NCBI GenBank assembly: GCA_035255945.1
Contig: DATEZA010000022.1
Coordinates: 1 to 39,847 of the forward strand
Source of the DNA: JAJPHC01 sp035255945
GTDB lineage: Bacteria > Acidobacteriota > Thermoanaerobaculia > Gp7-AA8
Direction of reading: 5' to 3'
DNA: 39,847 bases
Positions 31,325 through 39,793 of the stretch are shown piece by piece. Positions within the stretch are counted from its first letter, which is position 1; each line of letters opens with the position of its first letter. The position numbers were made by a program, and so were the translations under genes. The notes under the pieces were generated by a model. That model had not been told where the DNA came from, ran no database searches, and saw nothing but the letters and a program-made list of their open reading frames with translations.

Positions 31325-32314
31325 CTAGTCGCGCATCTCGCCGGCGCGCGATGCAGGCAGCTTCGTCATACCGAACGACAGGCCGAGGCTGGCGAGAACG
31401 TCTTTGATCTCGTCGAGCGACTTGCGGCCGAAGTTCTTGGTCGAGAGCATCTCGCGCTCCGTGCGCTGCACCAGATCACCGAGCGTGCGGATGTTCGCGT
31501 TCTTGAGGCAGTTCGCGGAGCGGACGGAGAGGTCGAGCTCCTCGATCGGCTTCGCCAGCATTTCGGCGAGGCGCGGATCGACTTCCGGCGCGGCGGTCTC
31601 TTCGATCTGCTCACCGCGCGTTTCGAACTGGCTGAAGATGCGGAGGTGATCGCCGAGGAGATCGGCGGCGAGGCCGACCGCTTCCTGCGGCGAGACCGCG
31701 CCGTTCGTCCAGACTTCGAGCACGAGCTTGTCGTAGTCGGTCATCTGTCCGACGCGGGCGCCTTCGACGTGATAGTTCACGCGGCGGACCGGCGAATGGA
31801 TCGAGTCGATCGGGATGTAGCCGAGCGGCAGGTCGGAGTCCGCATTGCGGTCGGCGACCTGGTAGCCGCGGCCACGCTTCAGACGCGCTTCGAGCTTGAG
31901 ATTGCCTTCCTTCGACAGCGTCGCGATGTGCGCGGTCGGGTCGAGAATCTCAATGTCGGAGTCCGCTTCGAAATCGGCGGCGGTGACGACGCCCGGGCCC
32001 TTCTTCTCGAGGTAGAGCGTCTTCGGTCCTTCGCCGTGCAGCTTGAAAGGAACCTGTTTGAGGTTGAGAACGACGTCGGTCATGTCCTCGACCACGCCGG
32101 TCAGGGACGAGAACTCGTGCAGCACACCCTCGACCCGAACCGCCGAGATGGCGGCTCCTTCGATCGAGGAGAGCAGCACGCGACGAAGTGCATTGCCGAT
32201 CGTCGTCCCGAAGCCACGCTCGAACGGCTGGGCAATGAAACGGCCGTAGTTCGGGGTCAGGGTTTCGGAGTCGTAATCGAGCTTTTTGGGTTTCTGGAAA
32301 TCGGACCACAGCAT
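31325..32314 (-). CDS. rpoA: DNA-directed RNA polymerase subunit alpha
   Basis: A 329-residue alpha subunit, normal length. The N-terminal domain has LTPNYGRFIAQPFERGFGTT and GNALRRVLLSSIEGAAI for dimerisation and assembly, and the C-terminal domain has LSVRSANCLKNANIRTLGDL with FGRKSLDEIKDVLASLGL for UP-element DNA and activator contact. It lies between rpsD and rplQ as in most bacteria. Confidence 0.98.
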   Translation of the reverse strand: MLWSDFQKPKKLDYDSETLTPNYGRFIAQPFERGFGTTIGNALRRVLLSSIEGAAISAVRVEGVLHEFSSLTGVVEDMTDVVLNLKQVPFKLHGEGPKTLYLEKKGPGVVTAADFEADSDIEILDPTAHIATLSKEGNLKLEARLKRGRGYQVADRNADSDLPLGYIPIDSIHSPVRRVNYHVEGARVGQMTDYDKLVLEVWTNGAVSPQEAVGLAADLLGDHLRIFSQFETRGEQIEETAAPEVDPRLAEMLAKPIEELDLSVRSANCLKNANIRTLGDLVQRTEREMLSTKNFGRKSLDEIKDVLASLGLSFGMTKLPASRAGEMRD

Positions 32315-32333
32315 GTCAGCGGCCTCCTCGTGA

Positions 32334-32401
32334 TGTAGGACAGGCGCCCTCGCCTGTCTGCGATGGTTGGTCGTGGACAGGCGAGGGCGCCTGTCCCTAC
32401 A
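32334..32401. repeat. Inverted repeat between rpsD and rpoA
   Basis: Left arm tgtaggacaggcgccctcgcctgtc type (32334-32358) and its reverse complement (32376-32401, one extra base) enclose a 17-base loop. The stem is about 25 bp. It lies in the 93-base rpsD-rpoA gap, so every rpoA/rplQ transcript from upstream must pass it. A strong stem with no T-run argues against simple termination. Confidence 0.88.
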
Positions 32402-32407
32402 CCGTCT

Positions 32408-33034
32408 TTACTTCGAGTAGAGTTCGACGATGAGCTGCTCCTGGATCGGGAGGCGGATGTCTTCACGCTTCGGAAGATCGGCCACCGTTCCGAGGAACTG
32501 CTCGGGATTGAGCTGGAGCCAGGACGGAACGCCGCGTCCGGCGGCCGTTTCGACGGCCTGGCGGATCTGATCGTTCTTGCGGCTCTTCTCGCGAACCTGC
32601 ACAACGTCACCCTTGCGTGCCTGGTAGGAGGGAACGTTGATCTTTTTGCCGTTCACCTCGATGTGTCCGTGGCGAACGAGCTGGCGCGCCTGAGCGCGCG
32701 AGGAGGCGAACCCGAGCGAGTAGACGACGTTGTCGAGCCGAAGCTCGAGCTGACGAAGCAGGTTCTCGCCGGTGATGCCGGTTTTCTGCTCTGCGCGCGC
32801 GAAGTACGTGCGGAACTGCCGCTCGAGCAGGCCATAAATGCGCTTGACCTTCTGCTTTTCACGAAGCTGCACGCCATAGCCGAGAACCTTGGAACGGCGC
32901 CGGCCATGCTGACCGGGAGCGTAGTTGCGGCGCTCGATGGCGCACTTGTCCTTGAAGCAACGATCGCCCTTCAGGAACAACTTCATGCCCTCGCGCCGGC
33001 AGAGCCGGCAGACGGGATCGGTGTAACGAGCCAC
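32408..33034 (-). CDS. rpsD: 30S ribosomal protein S4, zinc-binding type
   Basis: A 208-residue S4. Near the N-terminus four cysteines, Cys9, Cys12, Cys26 and Cys31 (VCRLCRREG and CFKDKC), form a zinc site, the C-plus form. The S4 RNA-binding domain follows (LELRLDNVVYSLGFASSRAQA, RHGHIEVNGKKINVPSY). The start is GTG 33034, with aaaggagg upstream at ideal spacing. In many bacteria S4 represses this operon; the upstream gap contains two hairpins. Confidence 0.97.
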   Translation of the reverse strand: MARYTDPVCRLCRREGMKLFLKGDRCFKDKCAIERRNYAPGQHGRRRSKVLGYGVQLREKQKVKRIYGLLERQFRTYFARAEQKTGITGENLLRQLELRLDNVVYSLGFASSRAQARQLVRHGHIEVNGKKINVPSYQARKGDVVQVREKSRKNDQIRQAVETAAGRGVPSWLQLNPEQFLGTVADLPKREDIRLPIQEQLIVELYSK

Positions 33035-33079
33035 TATGCCTCCTTTGGTTCGCACCCGCCCCACCATTGGGACGTTGCG

Positions 33080-33148
33080 CGTACGACGGCAGCTGCGCGC
33101 CGTACGAAAGACAGCAATTCCGCGCCGGCGCGACACGCGCCGGCACGG
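33080..33148 (-). promoter_or_regulatory. Two hairpins in the rpsK-rpsD gap
   Basis: The 132-base gap has a perfect 9-bp stem, gccggcgcg / cgcgccggc (33124-33132 and 33136-33144, 3-base loop), extended by three pairs past one mismatch. A second stem is built on cgtacg/cgtacg (33080-33106). It is the longest gap but one in the ribosomal cluster and directly precedes the S4 gene. A role as attenuator or S4 feedback site is inference. Confidence 0.4.
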
Positions 33149-33166
33149 AAGAATCTGACGAAGTTG

Positions 33167-33580
33167 TTAAACGCGGCGCCGCTTCGGAGGGCGGCAACCG
33201 TTGTGCGGAATCGGAGTCACGTCCTTGATCGACTTGATGTCCAGACCGGAAGCGGCAAGCGCGCGAATCGCGGACTCGCGGCCGGCGCCCGGCCCTTTCA
33301 CCTTCACGTCTACCGAGCGGACGCCGTGCTCCTGCGCAAGCTGTGCCGCATTCTGAGCAGCGACCTGCGCGGCGAACGGCGTGCCCTTGCGCGAGCCCTT
33401 GAAACCGATGCGGCCGGCGCTGGACCATGCCAGCACATTGCCCATCGGATCGGAGATCGCCACGATCGTGTTGTTGAACGTCGCCGCGATCGCCGCGGTT
33501 CCGTGTGGGATGTTCTTCCGCTCTTTGCGCTTGGTTCCGGCGCGACGTGCGCCCGCTTTCGGTGCTCTGGCAGTGGCCAT
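33167..33580 (-). CDS. rpsK: 30S ribosomal protein S11
   Basis: A 137-residue S11 of the small-subunit platform. Typical segments are GTAAIAATFNNTIVAISDP, SSAGRIGFKGSRKGTPFAAQ, VKGPGAGRESAIRAL and the basic end THGH-like PHNGCRPPKRRRV. The N-terminus has a short basic Ala-rich extension. It follows rpsM by 18 bases. Confidence 0.98.
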   Translation of the reverse strand: MATARAPKAGARRAGTKRKERKNIPHGTAAIAATFNNTIVAISDPMGNVLAWSSAGRIGFKGSRKGTPFAAQVAAQNAAQLAQEHGVRSVDVKVKGPGAGRESAIRALAASGLDIKSIKDVTPIPHNGCRPPKRRRV

Positions 33581-33598
33581 TTCTGATCGTCCTCTTCT

Positions 33599-33982
33599 TT
33601 ACTTCTTGGTCGCTTTCTTCTTGCCGGCGATTGCACCCTTGCGCGGACCTTTCCGCGTGCGGGCGTTCGTGTGCGTGCGCTGGCCGCGGACCGGAAGTCC
33701 ACGACGGTGGCGCATGCCGCGGTAGCAGTTGATTTCCATCAGCCGCTTGATGTCGAGACCGATGTCCTTGCGGAGATCACCTTCGACCTTCCCCTCGTCC
33801 GTGATGACCTGACGGATCTTGCGAACGTCATCCTCGCTCAGGTCCTTGACGCGGACGTCGCGGTTGACCTGGGCCTTACCCAGAATGTCGTTCGACCGCG
33901 CGCGGCCGATACCGTAGATGTAGGTCAGGCCGACTTCGACCCGCTTGTTCAGAGGAAGATCAACGCCTGCGATTCGTGCCAT
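33599..33982 (-). CDS. rpsM: 30S ribosomal protein S13
   Basis: A 127-residue S13 of the small-subunit head. It begins MARIAGVDLPLNKRVEVGLT and contains YIGIG-like YIYGIGRARSND, CYRGMRHRRGLPVRGQRTH and a Lys/Arg-rich C-terminus that reaches the tRNA sites. First of the alpha operon genes after rpmJ, six bases away. Confidence 0.98.
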   Translation of the reverse strand: MARIAGVDLPLNKRVEVGLTYIYGIGRARSNDILGKAQVNRDVRVKDLSEDDVRKIRQVITDEGKVEGDLRKDIGLDIKRLMEINCYRGMRHRRGLPVRGQRTHTNARTRKGPRKGAIAGKKKATKK

Positions 33983-33988
33983 GTTCTC

Positions 33989-34102
33989 TTATCCCTGTCT
34001 CTGCTTGTGTTTCGGGTTCTCGCAGATGATGCGGATCACACCCTGACGCCGCACGATCTTGCACTTGGTACAAATCTTCTTGACTGATGAACGCACTTTC
34101 AT
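33989..34102 (-). CDS. rpmJ: 50S ribosomal protein L36
   Basis: A 37-residue protein starting MKVRSSVKKICTKCKIVRR and ending CENPKHKQRQG. Cys11, Cys14, Cys27 and His32 form the usual zinc site, so it is the zinc-binding form. It lies between infA and rpsM, the standard position. Confidence 0.97.
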   Translation of the reverse strand: MKVRSSVKKICTKCKIVRRQGVIRIICENPKHKQRQG

Positions 34103-34109
34103 GTCTTGC

Positions 34110-34331
34110 TCACTTGTATCGATAAATGATGCGCCCGCGCGTCAGATCGTACGGCGAGAGCTCGACCAGCACTTTGTCGCCAGGAAGGATGCGGATGAAG
34201 TGCTTACGCATCTTGCCGGAGATGTGGGCCAGTACTTTGTGCTTGTTCTCCAGCTCGACCTGGAACATCGCGTTCGGCAACGTCTCCAGGACGGTCGCAG
34301 TCACTTCTATCGCTTCTTCCTTCTCTGACAT
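34110..34331 (-). CDS. infA: Translation initiation factor IF-1
   Basis: A 73-residue OB-fold protein that binds the ribosomal A site during initiation. Typical are EVTATVLETLPNAMFQVEL, GKMRKHFIRILPGDKV and SPYDLTRGRIIYRYK. Its ATG 34331 is preceded by ggggag. It lies between map and rpmJ, seven bases from the latter. Confidence 0.98.
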   Translation of the reverse strand: MSEKEEAIEVTATVLETLPNAMFQVELENKHKVLAHISGKMRKHFIRILPGDKVLVELSPYDLTRGRIIYRYK

Positions 34332-34345
34332 ATCTCCCCAGTTAG

Positions 34346-35170
34346 TTACTTCCCCAACACCATCGGTCCATTGGACGTGATGGCCACCGAATGCTCGAAG
34401 TGCGCGGCCAGGGTCCCGTCGACCGTACGAGCGGTCCAGCCGTCGTTGTCGGTCTTCACGTCCTGGATCATCCCGTTGCTGCCGGCGCGCTCGATGCGCG
34501 ACTTCAGCTTCGCTCCGATCTCGCAGAGCATCGGCTCGATCGCGAAGACCATTCCTTCGCGCAGCTCGATGCCCCGTCCCCGCCTGCCGTAGTTGTAGAC
34601 CTGCGGATCCTCGTGCATCCGGCGGCCGATTCCATGGCCGACAAAGTTCCGGATGACGTGAAACCCGCGCGTCTCCGCATGCTCCTGGACCGCGGCGCCG
34701 ATGTCACCGAGGTGACGACCCGGACGCATCTCCTCGATCGCGAGATCGAGGCACTCCTTCGTGGTCCGCATGAGGAGATCGGCTCGCTCGCTGACTTTGC
34801 CGACGCCGACCGTGATGGCCGCATCGCCGACGAAGCCGTCGAGGATCGATCCGAAGTCGAGTCCGAGGATGTCGCCCTCATAAAGCTTGGCGCGGTTCGG
34901 GATTCCGTGAACGATCACGTCGTTCACGGAAGCGCAGACCACCGCCGGATACGGCGGCAATCCCAGCGGCGCATACCCTTTGAAGGGTGACTTCGCGCCA
35001 CGCTTCGCCAGTTCCTCCTCGGCCACAGCATTGAGCTGCGCCGTGGTGGCTCCCGGTTTCGTCATCGACCGCATGATCTCGAGGATTTCGAGTACCACGC
35101 GGTTGGCCCGGTCCATCACCGCGATTTCATCGCGCGACTTGAGGATCGGACCCTTCATTCGGTCGAGCAT
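34346..35170 (-). CDS. map: Methionine aminopeptidase, type I
   Basis: Removes the N-terminal Met of new proteins. It has 274 residues. Metal ligands are the two Asp in GLDFGS and VGDAAITVG, His in NFVGHGIGRRMHEDP, Glu in AIEPML and Glu in HFEHSVAIT. SVNDVIVHGIPN supplies the substrate histidine. The first ATG (35170) has aggaagag upstream; a second ATG four codons later is possible. Follows adk by 12 bases. Confidence 0.97.
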   Translation of the reverse strand: MLDRMKGPILKSRDEIAVMDRANRVVLEILEIMRSMTKPGATTAQLNAVAEEELAKRGAKSPFKGYAPLGLPPYPAVVCASVNDVIVHGIPNRAKLYEGDILGLDFGSILDGFVGDAAITVGVGKVSERADLLMRTTKECLDLAIEEMRPGRHLGDIGAAVQEHAETRGFHVIRNFVGHGIGRRMHEDPQVYNYGRRGRGIELREGMVFAIEPMLCEIGAKLKSRIERAGSNGMIQDVKTDNDGWTARTVDGTLAAHFEHSVAITSNGPMVLGK

Positions 35171-35182
35171 TTCGATCTCTTC

Positions 35183-35821
35183 CTACAGCAGGGACTTCTC
35201 GATTCGTTCAAAGACCTCATCGACGGGACCGATCCCGTCGACTTCACGCAACAGACTCTTCGCTTTGTAAAACGTAGCCACCGGAACCGTTTGTCTATGG
35301 AACGCTTCCAGCCGCTTCCGCACGGCTTGCTCGTTGTCGTCAGGTCGTGCGATCAACTCCGTGCCGCAGCGATCACACACACTATCCGACGACGGAGGGT
35401 TGTTTTCGAGATGGTAAATGGCCCCGCAATTCGAGCACGATCTCCGGAGCGCGATGCGCCGGACGATCGCTTCGTCTGGGACCAGCAGTTGGAGAACCCG
35501 AAGGCTCTCTTTCCCATTCCCAACGATATTGTCGAGCTTTTCCGCCTGGACGAGAGTGCGAGGAAACCCATCCAGAATGAATCCTTTAGATGCATCCGAC
35601 TTGCTCAGCCGGTCATTGATGATGCCGATCATCAGATCGTCGGGAACGAGGGCGCCGGAGGCCATGATCGGCGCCGCCTGCTGGCCGAGCTCCGTGCCTT
35701 CCGCAATCGCCTCGCGCAGCATGTCGCCGGTCGAGATATGCGGAATCGAATGCACGTCTGCAAGCCGCTTCGCCTGAGTCCCCTTGCCGCTTCCCGGCGG
35801 CCCGATGAAGATGATCCGCAC
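35183..35821 (-). CDS. adk: Adenylate kinase with zinc-binding lid
   Basis: Interconverts ATP plus AMP with two ADP. A long-form enzyme of 212 residues with P-loop GPPGSGKGT (7-15), AMP-site STGDMLRE and GFPRTLVQ (about 85-92). The lid carries four cysteines, Cys129, Cys132, Cys149 and Cys152 (SCSNCG and CDRCG), typical of the zinc-stabilised form. It starts three bases after the secY stop. Confidence 0.98.
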   Translation of the reverse strand: MRIIFIGPPGSGKGTQAKRLADVHSIPHISTGDMLREAIAEGTELGQQAAPIMASGALVPDDLMIGIINDRLSKSDASKGFILDGFPRTLVQAEKLDNIVGNGKESLRVLQLLVPDEAIVRRIALRRSCSNCGAIYHLENNPPSSDSVCDRCGTELIARPDDNEQAVRKRLEAFHRQTVPVATFYKAKSLLREVDGIGPVDEVFERIEKSLL

Positions 35822-35824
35822 TCG

Positions 35825-37234
35825 TTATCCTCGGCGTCCGCGAACCCGACCGCGCTTCATGAACCCGTCGTAGTGACGCATGACGAGCTGCGACTCGATC
35901 TGCTGGATCGTGTCCATCGCCACACCGACCACGATCAGCAGCGACGTGCCGCCGAAGTAGAACTGGTAGCCCATTCCTTCCGTGAACCAGAGCGGCAGCG
36001 CGCGATCGAGCGCGGCGCCGATGCCGAACGGCAGCTGGTTGACGTGGATACCGGTGATCAGGAACTCCGGCAGGATGCAGACGGCCGCGAGATAGACCGA
36101 GCCGACGAACGTGATGCGCGTCAGCACGCGGTCGATGTAGTCGCTCGTCTTCTTGCCCGGACGGATGCCCGGGATGAAGCCGCCGTACTTGCGCATGTTG
36201 TCGGCCGTGTCGACCGGATTGAAGATGATCGACGTGTAGAAGTAACCGAAGAAGATGATGCCGATCACCTGCAGCAGGTAGTAGAGCGGCTCACCGACCT
36301 TGAGCTGATTGCCGATCGCCTGCGCCCACGGAGTCTTGATCAGGCCGGCGAGCGTCGCCGGAATGACGAGGATCGATGACGCGAAGATGACCGGGATGAC
36401 GCCCGCGGTGTTGACGCGCAGCGGCAGGTACGTGTTCGCACCGCCGTAGACCTTGCGGCCGACGACGCGCTTCGCGTACTGCACCGGGATGCGGCGCTGT
36501 GCGCGCTCCATGAACACGACGAAGCCAACGACTGCCACCATGAAGACGATCAGCAGCAGCACCGCGAACAGGTTGTGCTGTCCGGTGCGGATGTCGTCGA
36601 TCGTCGTGACGACTGCATGCGGCAGGTTGACCACGATGCCGGCGAAGATGATCAGCGAGATCCCGTTGCCGATCCCGCGCTCGGAGATCTGCTCACCGAG
36701 CCACATGATGAATGCGGTGCCGGTGGTGAGCGTGAGGACGGTCATGATCGGGAAGCCGAGTCCCCACAGCGAGTCCTGAACGTAGGTCGGGACGAGTGGC
36801 GCGCCACCGGGAGCAGTCTGCGACTTCAGCCAGAAAGCGACACCCAGCGACTGGATGACCGACAGCGCGATCGTGCCGTAGCGTGTGTACTGGTTGATCT
36901 TCCGGCGCCCCATCTCTCCTTCCTTCGACAGCTTCTCGAGGTACGGCCAGACGACCGTGAGGAGCTGCAGGATGATGGATGCCGAGATGTACGGCATGAT
37001 GCCGAGGGCGAAGACGGAGAGACGGCGCAGGGCGCCGCCGGAGAAGAGATCGAGGAATCCGAACACGCCGCCGCTCATCGCCTTGAAGAATTCCTGGAGC
37101 GCCACCGGATCGACGCCCGGCGTCGGGATGTGCGATCCGAGACGATAGATGGCGAGAAGGCCGAACGTGAACAGGACCCGCTTGCGCAGATCCTCGATCG
37201 CCCAGATGTTGCGGAGTGTCTCGAGGAAGTTCAC
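35825..37234 (-). CDS. secY: Protein translocase subunit SecY
   Basis: The pore subunit of the Sec translocon, 469 residues with ten membrane helices. Motifs are YRLGSHIPTPGVDP, ALGIMPYISASIILQLLTV, ERGIGNGISLIIFAGI and RVVGRKVYGGANTYLPLRVN (cytoplasmic loop for ribosome and SecA). The start is GTG 37234, directly abutting the L15 stop (TAGGTG), which indicates coupling. Confidence 0.98.
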   Translation of the reverse strand: MNFLETLRNIWAIEDLRKRVLFTFGLLAIYRLGSHIPTPGVDPVALQEFFKAMSGGVFGFLDLFSGGALRRLSVFALGIMPYISASIILQLLTVVWPYLEKLSKEGEMGRRKINQYTRYGTIALSVIQSLGVAFWLKSQTAPGGAPLVPTYVQDSLWGLGFPIMTVLTLTTGTAFIMWLGEQISERGIGNGISLIIFAGIVVNLPHAVVTTIDDIRTGQHNLFAVLLLIVFMVAVVGFVVFMERAQRRIPVQYAKRVVGRKVYGGANTYLPLRVNTAGVIPVIFASSILVIPATLAGLIKTPWAQAIGNQLKVGEPLYYLLQVIGIIFFGYFYTSIIFNPVDTADNMRKYGGFIPGIRPGKKTSDYIDRVLTRITFVGSVYLAAVCILPEFLITGIHVNQLPFGIGAALDRALPLWFTEGMGYQFYFGGTSLLIVVGVAMDTIQQIESQLVMRHYDGFMKRGRVRGRRG

Positions 37235-37678
37235 CTACTGAATCTCCTGGCAGGTCCCACCTGCCGCTTCGATCTGCTTGCGTGCAGACTCGGAGAACTT
37301 CGTGGCCACGACCGTCAGCTTCTTCGTCAGCTTGCCGTTGCCGAGGATCTTGATGCCGTCGTGCTTGCCCTTGACCATACCGGCCTGACGCAGCGCCGTC
37401 TCATCGACGGTCGCGCCGGTGTCGAAGCGCTCGAGGTCGGACAGATTCACGACGGCGTGGTCCTTCTTGAAGATGTTCGTGAATCCACGCTTCGGAAGGC
37501 GGCGGTGCAGCGGCATCTGGCCGCCTTCGAAGCCGCGCATGCGGGAGAAGCCGGAGCGCGACTTCTGTCCCTTTTCACCGCGGGCGGCGGTCTTGCCGTG
37601 TCCCGAGCCGGGTCCGCGGCCCACGCGCTTCTTCACGTGGCGGGCGCCCTTTTTCGGTTTCAGATTGCTCAGTTCCAT
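37235..37678 (-). CDS. rplO: 50S ribosomal protein L15
   Basis: A 147-residue L15, normal length. It shows KKRVGRGPGSGHGKTAARGEK, a Gly/Arg-rich extension that enters the rRNA, and RRLPKRGFTNIF with VVNLSDLERF. ATG 37678 follows rpmD by 13 bases. Confidence 0.98.
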   Translation of the reverse strand: MELSNLKPKKGARHVKKRVGRGPGSGHGKTAARGEKGQKSRSGFSRMRGFEGGQMPLHRRLPKRGFTNIFKKDHAVVNLSDLERFDTGATVDETALRQAGMVKGKHDGIKILGNGKLTKKLTVVATKFSESARKQIEAAGGTCQEIQ

Positions 37679-37691
37679 GTTTGACCTCGTT

Positions 37692-37880
37692 TTACTCGAC
37701 GACTTCGACGAGATGCGGGATCTTGGCGATCATCCCGCGTACTTCCTTCGTATCGGCGCGCTCGGCCACCCGGTGCATCTTTCCGAGACCGAGAGCTTTG
37801 AGCGTCTCGCGCATCTCGATCGGGCAACCGATGCCGCTGCGAATCTGGCGGACTTTGATCTTCTTCGGGGCCTTGTTCAT
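37692..37880 (-). CDS. rpmD: 50S ribosomal protein L30
   Basis: A 62-residue L30 with KVRQIRSGIGCPIEMRETL and LGLGKMHRVAERADTKEVRG. Its start overlaps the rpsE stop by ATGA. The gene sits between rpsE and rplO as usual in the spc operon. Confidence 0.97.
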   Translation of the reverse strand: MNKAPKKIKVRQIRSGIGCPIEMRETLKALGLGKMHRVAERADTKEVRGMIAKIPHLVEVVE

Positions 37881-38428
37881 GCCTCGCCCTCCGCCGTCTC
37901 GCCATTGCCGCGCAGCGACTTGTACTCCTCTTCGCTGCGGAGCTGCTTGAGCGCTTCGAACGTCGCCTTCACCACGTTGTGCGGGTTCGCCGTTCCGAGC
38001 GACTTGGTCAGGATGTTCTGAATCCCGGCCGACTCGAGAATCGCGCGCACCGGACCACCGGCGATGACGCCCGTGCCTTCCGACGCAGGCTTGAGCAGAA
38101 CCTTGCCCGCGCCGTAGTGACCGAGCACCGCGTGCGGGATGGTCGTGCCGGAGGTCGAGATCTCGATCATGTTCTTCTTCGCGATCTCGATTCCCTTTTT
38201 GATCGCGGCCGGCACTTCCTTCGCCTTGCCCGATCCGAAGCCGACCTTGCCCTTGCCATCGCCGACGACGACCAGCGCGCTGAAGCTGAAGTTCTTGCCG
38301 CCCTTGACGACCTTCGTCACGCGGTTGATGTGGACGACCTTGTCGATCATCCCGCTCTCGGACCGATCCGCATCACGGCGATCGCCGCGAGGTCCGCCCT
38401 GTCCCTGACGCTGCATTGGACGCTGCAT
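37877..38428 (-). CDS. rpsE: 30S ribosomal protein S5
   Basis: A 183-residue S5 of the decoding region. A low-complexity N-terminal extension (MQRPMQRQGQGGPRGDRRD) precedes the S5 core, VVHINRVTKVVKGGKNFSFS and GDGKGKVGFGSGKAKEVPAA. The C-terminal domain has GTGVIAGGPVRAILESAGI and KSLGTANPHNVVKATFEAL. Confidence 0.98.
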   Translation of the reverse strand: MQRPMQRQGQGGPRGDRRDADRSESGMIDKVVHINRVTKVVKGGKNFSFSALVVVGDGKGKVGFGSGKAKEVPAAIKKGIEIAKKNMIEISTSGTTIPHAVLGHYGAGKVLLKPASEGTGVIAGGPVRAILESAGIQNILTKSLGTANPHNVVKATFEALKQLRSEEEYKSLRGNGETAEGEA

Positions 38429-38436
38429 GAAGTCTC

Positions 38437-38796
38437 CTAGAATTCCAGACCGTTTTCGCGCGCCGCATCCGCGAGCGCCTTGATGTTGCCGTGATAGAGG
38501 TACCCGCCGCGATCGAAGATCACGCGGGTGATGCCTTTGTCCTTCGCCTTCTTCGCGATTGCCACACCGACGGCCTTGGCCGACGCTGCGTTCGCGCCCT
38601 TGGCGCTCGCATCTTTCTCACGGGTCGACGCCGAGAACAGCGTCTTGCCGGTGGCGTCGTCGATCACCTGCACGTAGATGTGCTTGAGGCTCTTGAAGAC
38701 GGCCAGGCGCGGACGCTCTTCGGTTCCCTTGATCTTGCGCCGGATCCGCTCGCGAATCCGGGTTCTTGCTTCAACTCTGTGCTTTGCGCGATCCAT
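38437..38796 (-). CDS. rplR: 50S ribosomal protein L18
   Basis: A 119-residue L18 that binds 5S rRNA. Typical are ERPRLAVFKSLKHIYVQVID, AKKAKDKGITRVIFDRGGYL and the end GRVKALAD-like GNIKALADAARENGLEF. It starts 12 bases after rplF. Confidence 0.98.
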   Translation of the reverse strand: MDRAKHRVEARTRIRERIRRKIKGTEERPRLAVFKSLKHIYVQVIDDATGKTLFSASTREKDASAKGANAASAKAVGVAIAKKAKDKGITRVIFDRGGYLYHGNIKALADAARENGLEF

Positions 38797-38808
38797 GTTG
38801 TCCTCTGC

Positions 38809-39351
38809 TTATTTGCCCGCAGCCTTGCCGGCCTTGCGACGGATGACTTCGTCGCTGTACTTGATGCCCTTGCCTTTGTACGGATCGGGCTCGCGCAGCG
38901 AACGAATCTCGGCCGCCGTCTGACCGACCTTCTGCTTGTCGATCCCGGTGATGGTGATGTGGCCGGTCTTCGCATCGATGGCGATGTCGATCCCTTCCGG
39001 AATCGCGAAGCGCACCGGATGCGAGTAGCCGAGCGAGAACACCACCTCCCGTCCCTTCACCTCGGCGCGGTAACCGACGCCGATGATGTCGAGCTCGCGC
39101 TTGAAACCTTCCGTCACGCCGCGAACGTTGTTCGCCACGAGCGCGCGCATCAGGCCGTGGAAGGCGCGGGTCTTCCCCTCGTCATCCGAGCGCGTGAACG
39201 CGAGAACGTTGTTCTCCACCTTCACACCGATGCCCGGCACCAGCGCGGTGGTCAACGAGCCCTTCGGCCCCTTGACCGTGACAGCGTTGCCGTCGTGCTT
39301 CACATCCACCCCTTTCGGGAGCGGGATCTCTTTCCTACCAATACGCGACAT
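38809..39351 (-). CDS. rplF: 50S ribosomal protein L6
   Basis: A 180-residue L6 near the sarcin-ricin loop. It begins MSRIGRKEIPLPKGVDV, with VKGPKGSLTTAL, GYRAEVKGREVVFSLGYSHP and the C-terminal EPDPYKGKGIKYSDEVIRRK. Twelve bases follow the rpsH stop. Confidence 0.98.
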   Translation of the reverse strand: MSRIGRKEIPLPKGVDVKHDGNAVTVKGPKGSLTTALVPGIGVKVENNVLAFTRSDDEGKTRAFHGLMRALVANNVRGVTEGFKRELDIIGVGYRAEVKGREVVFSLGYSHPVRFAIPEGIDIAIDAKTGHITITGIDKQKVGQTAAEIRSLREPDPYKGKGIKYSDEVIRRKAGKAAGK

Positions 39352-39363
39352 GCGGATCTCTCC

Positions 39364-39765
39364 TTACCAGACCTGGCAGAGGACTTCGCCGCCGACGCCG
39401 TTCTTCACGGCTTCGTGTCCGGCGAGGACGCCCTTGGAGGTCGACATGATGGCGAGGCCCAGTCCACCGAGCACGCGAGGAATCTCCTGCTTGTTCCGGT
39501 AGACGCGGCGGCCCGGACGCGAGACGCGCTCGATTCCGTGGATCACCGGCTCGCCGTCTGAGGCGTACTTCAGGTACACGCGGAGCGTTCCCTGCTTGCC
39601 GTCGCTCTCGACCAGCTTGTAATTGCTGATGAATCCCTCGTTCTTGAGGATGCGTGCGACTTCCACCTTCAGCTTCGAAGTGGGGAGATCGACGCGGTCA
39701 TGGTGCGACTGGATTCCGTTGCGGATGCGGGTAAGCATGTCCGCGATCGGGTCTGTCATCGACAT
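39364..39765 (-). CDS. rpsH: 30S ribosomal protein S8
   Basis: A 133-residue S8, which binds 16S rRNA and in Escherichia coli represses the spc operon. Typical are DPIADMLTRIRNGIQSHHD, KLKVEVARILKNEGFI and SRPGRRVYRNKQEIPRVLGG, with the end GGEVLCQVW. ATG 39765 has ggag nine bases upstream; ATG 39759 is possible. Confidence 0.98.
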   Translation of the reverse strand: MSMTDPIADMLTRIRNGIQSHHDRVDLPTSKLKVEVARILKNEGFISNYKLVESDGKQGTLRVYLKYASDGEPVIHGIERVSRPGRRVYRNKQEIPRVLGGLGLAIMSTSKGVLAGHEAVKNGVGGEVLCQVW

Positions 39766-39793
39766 TCTCGTTGCTCCTGTCCTGTAGTCCTGC

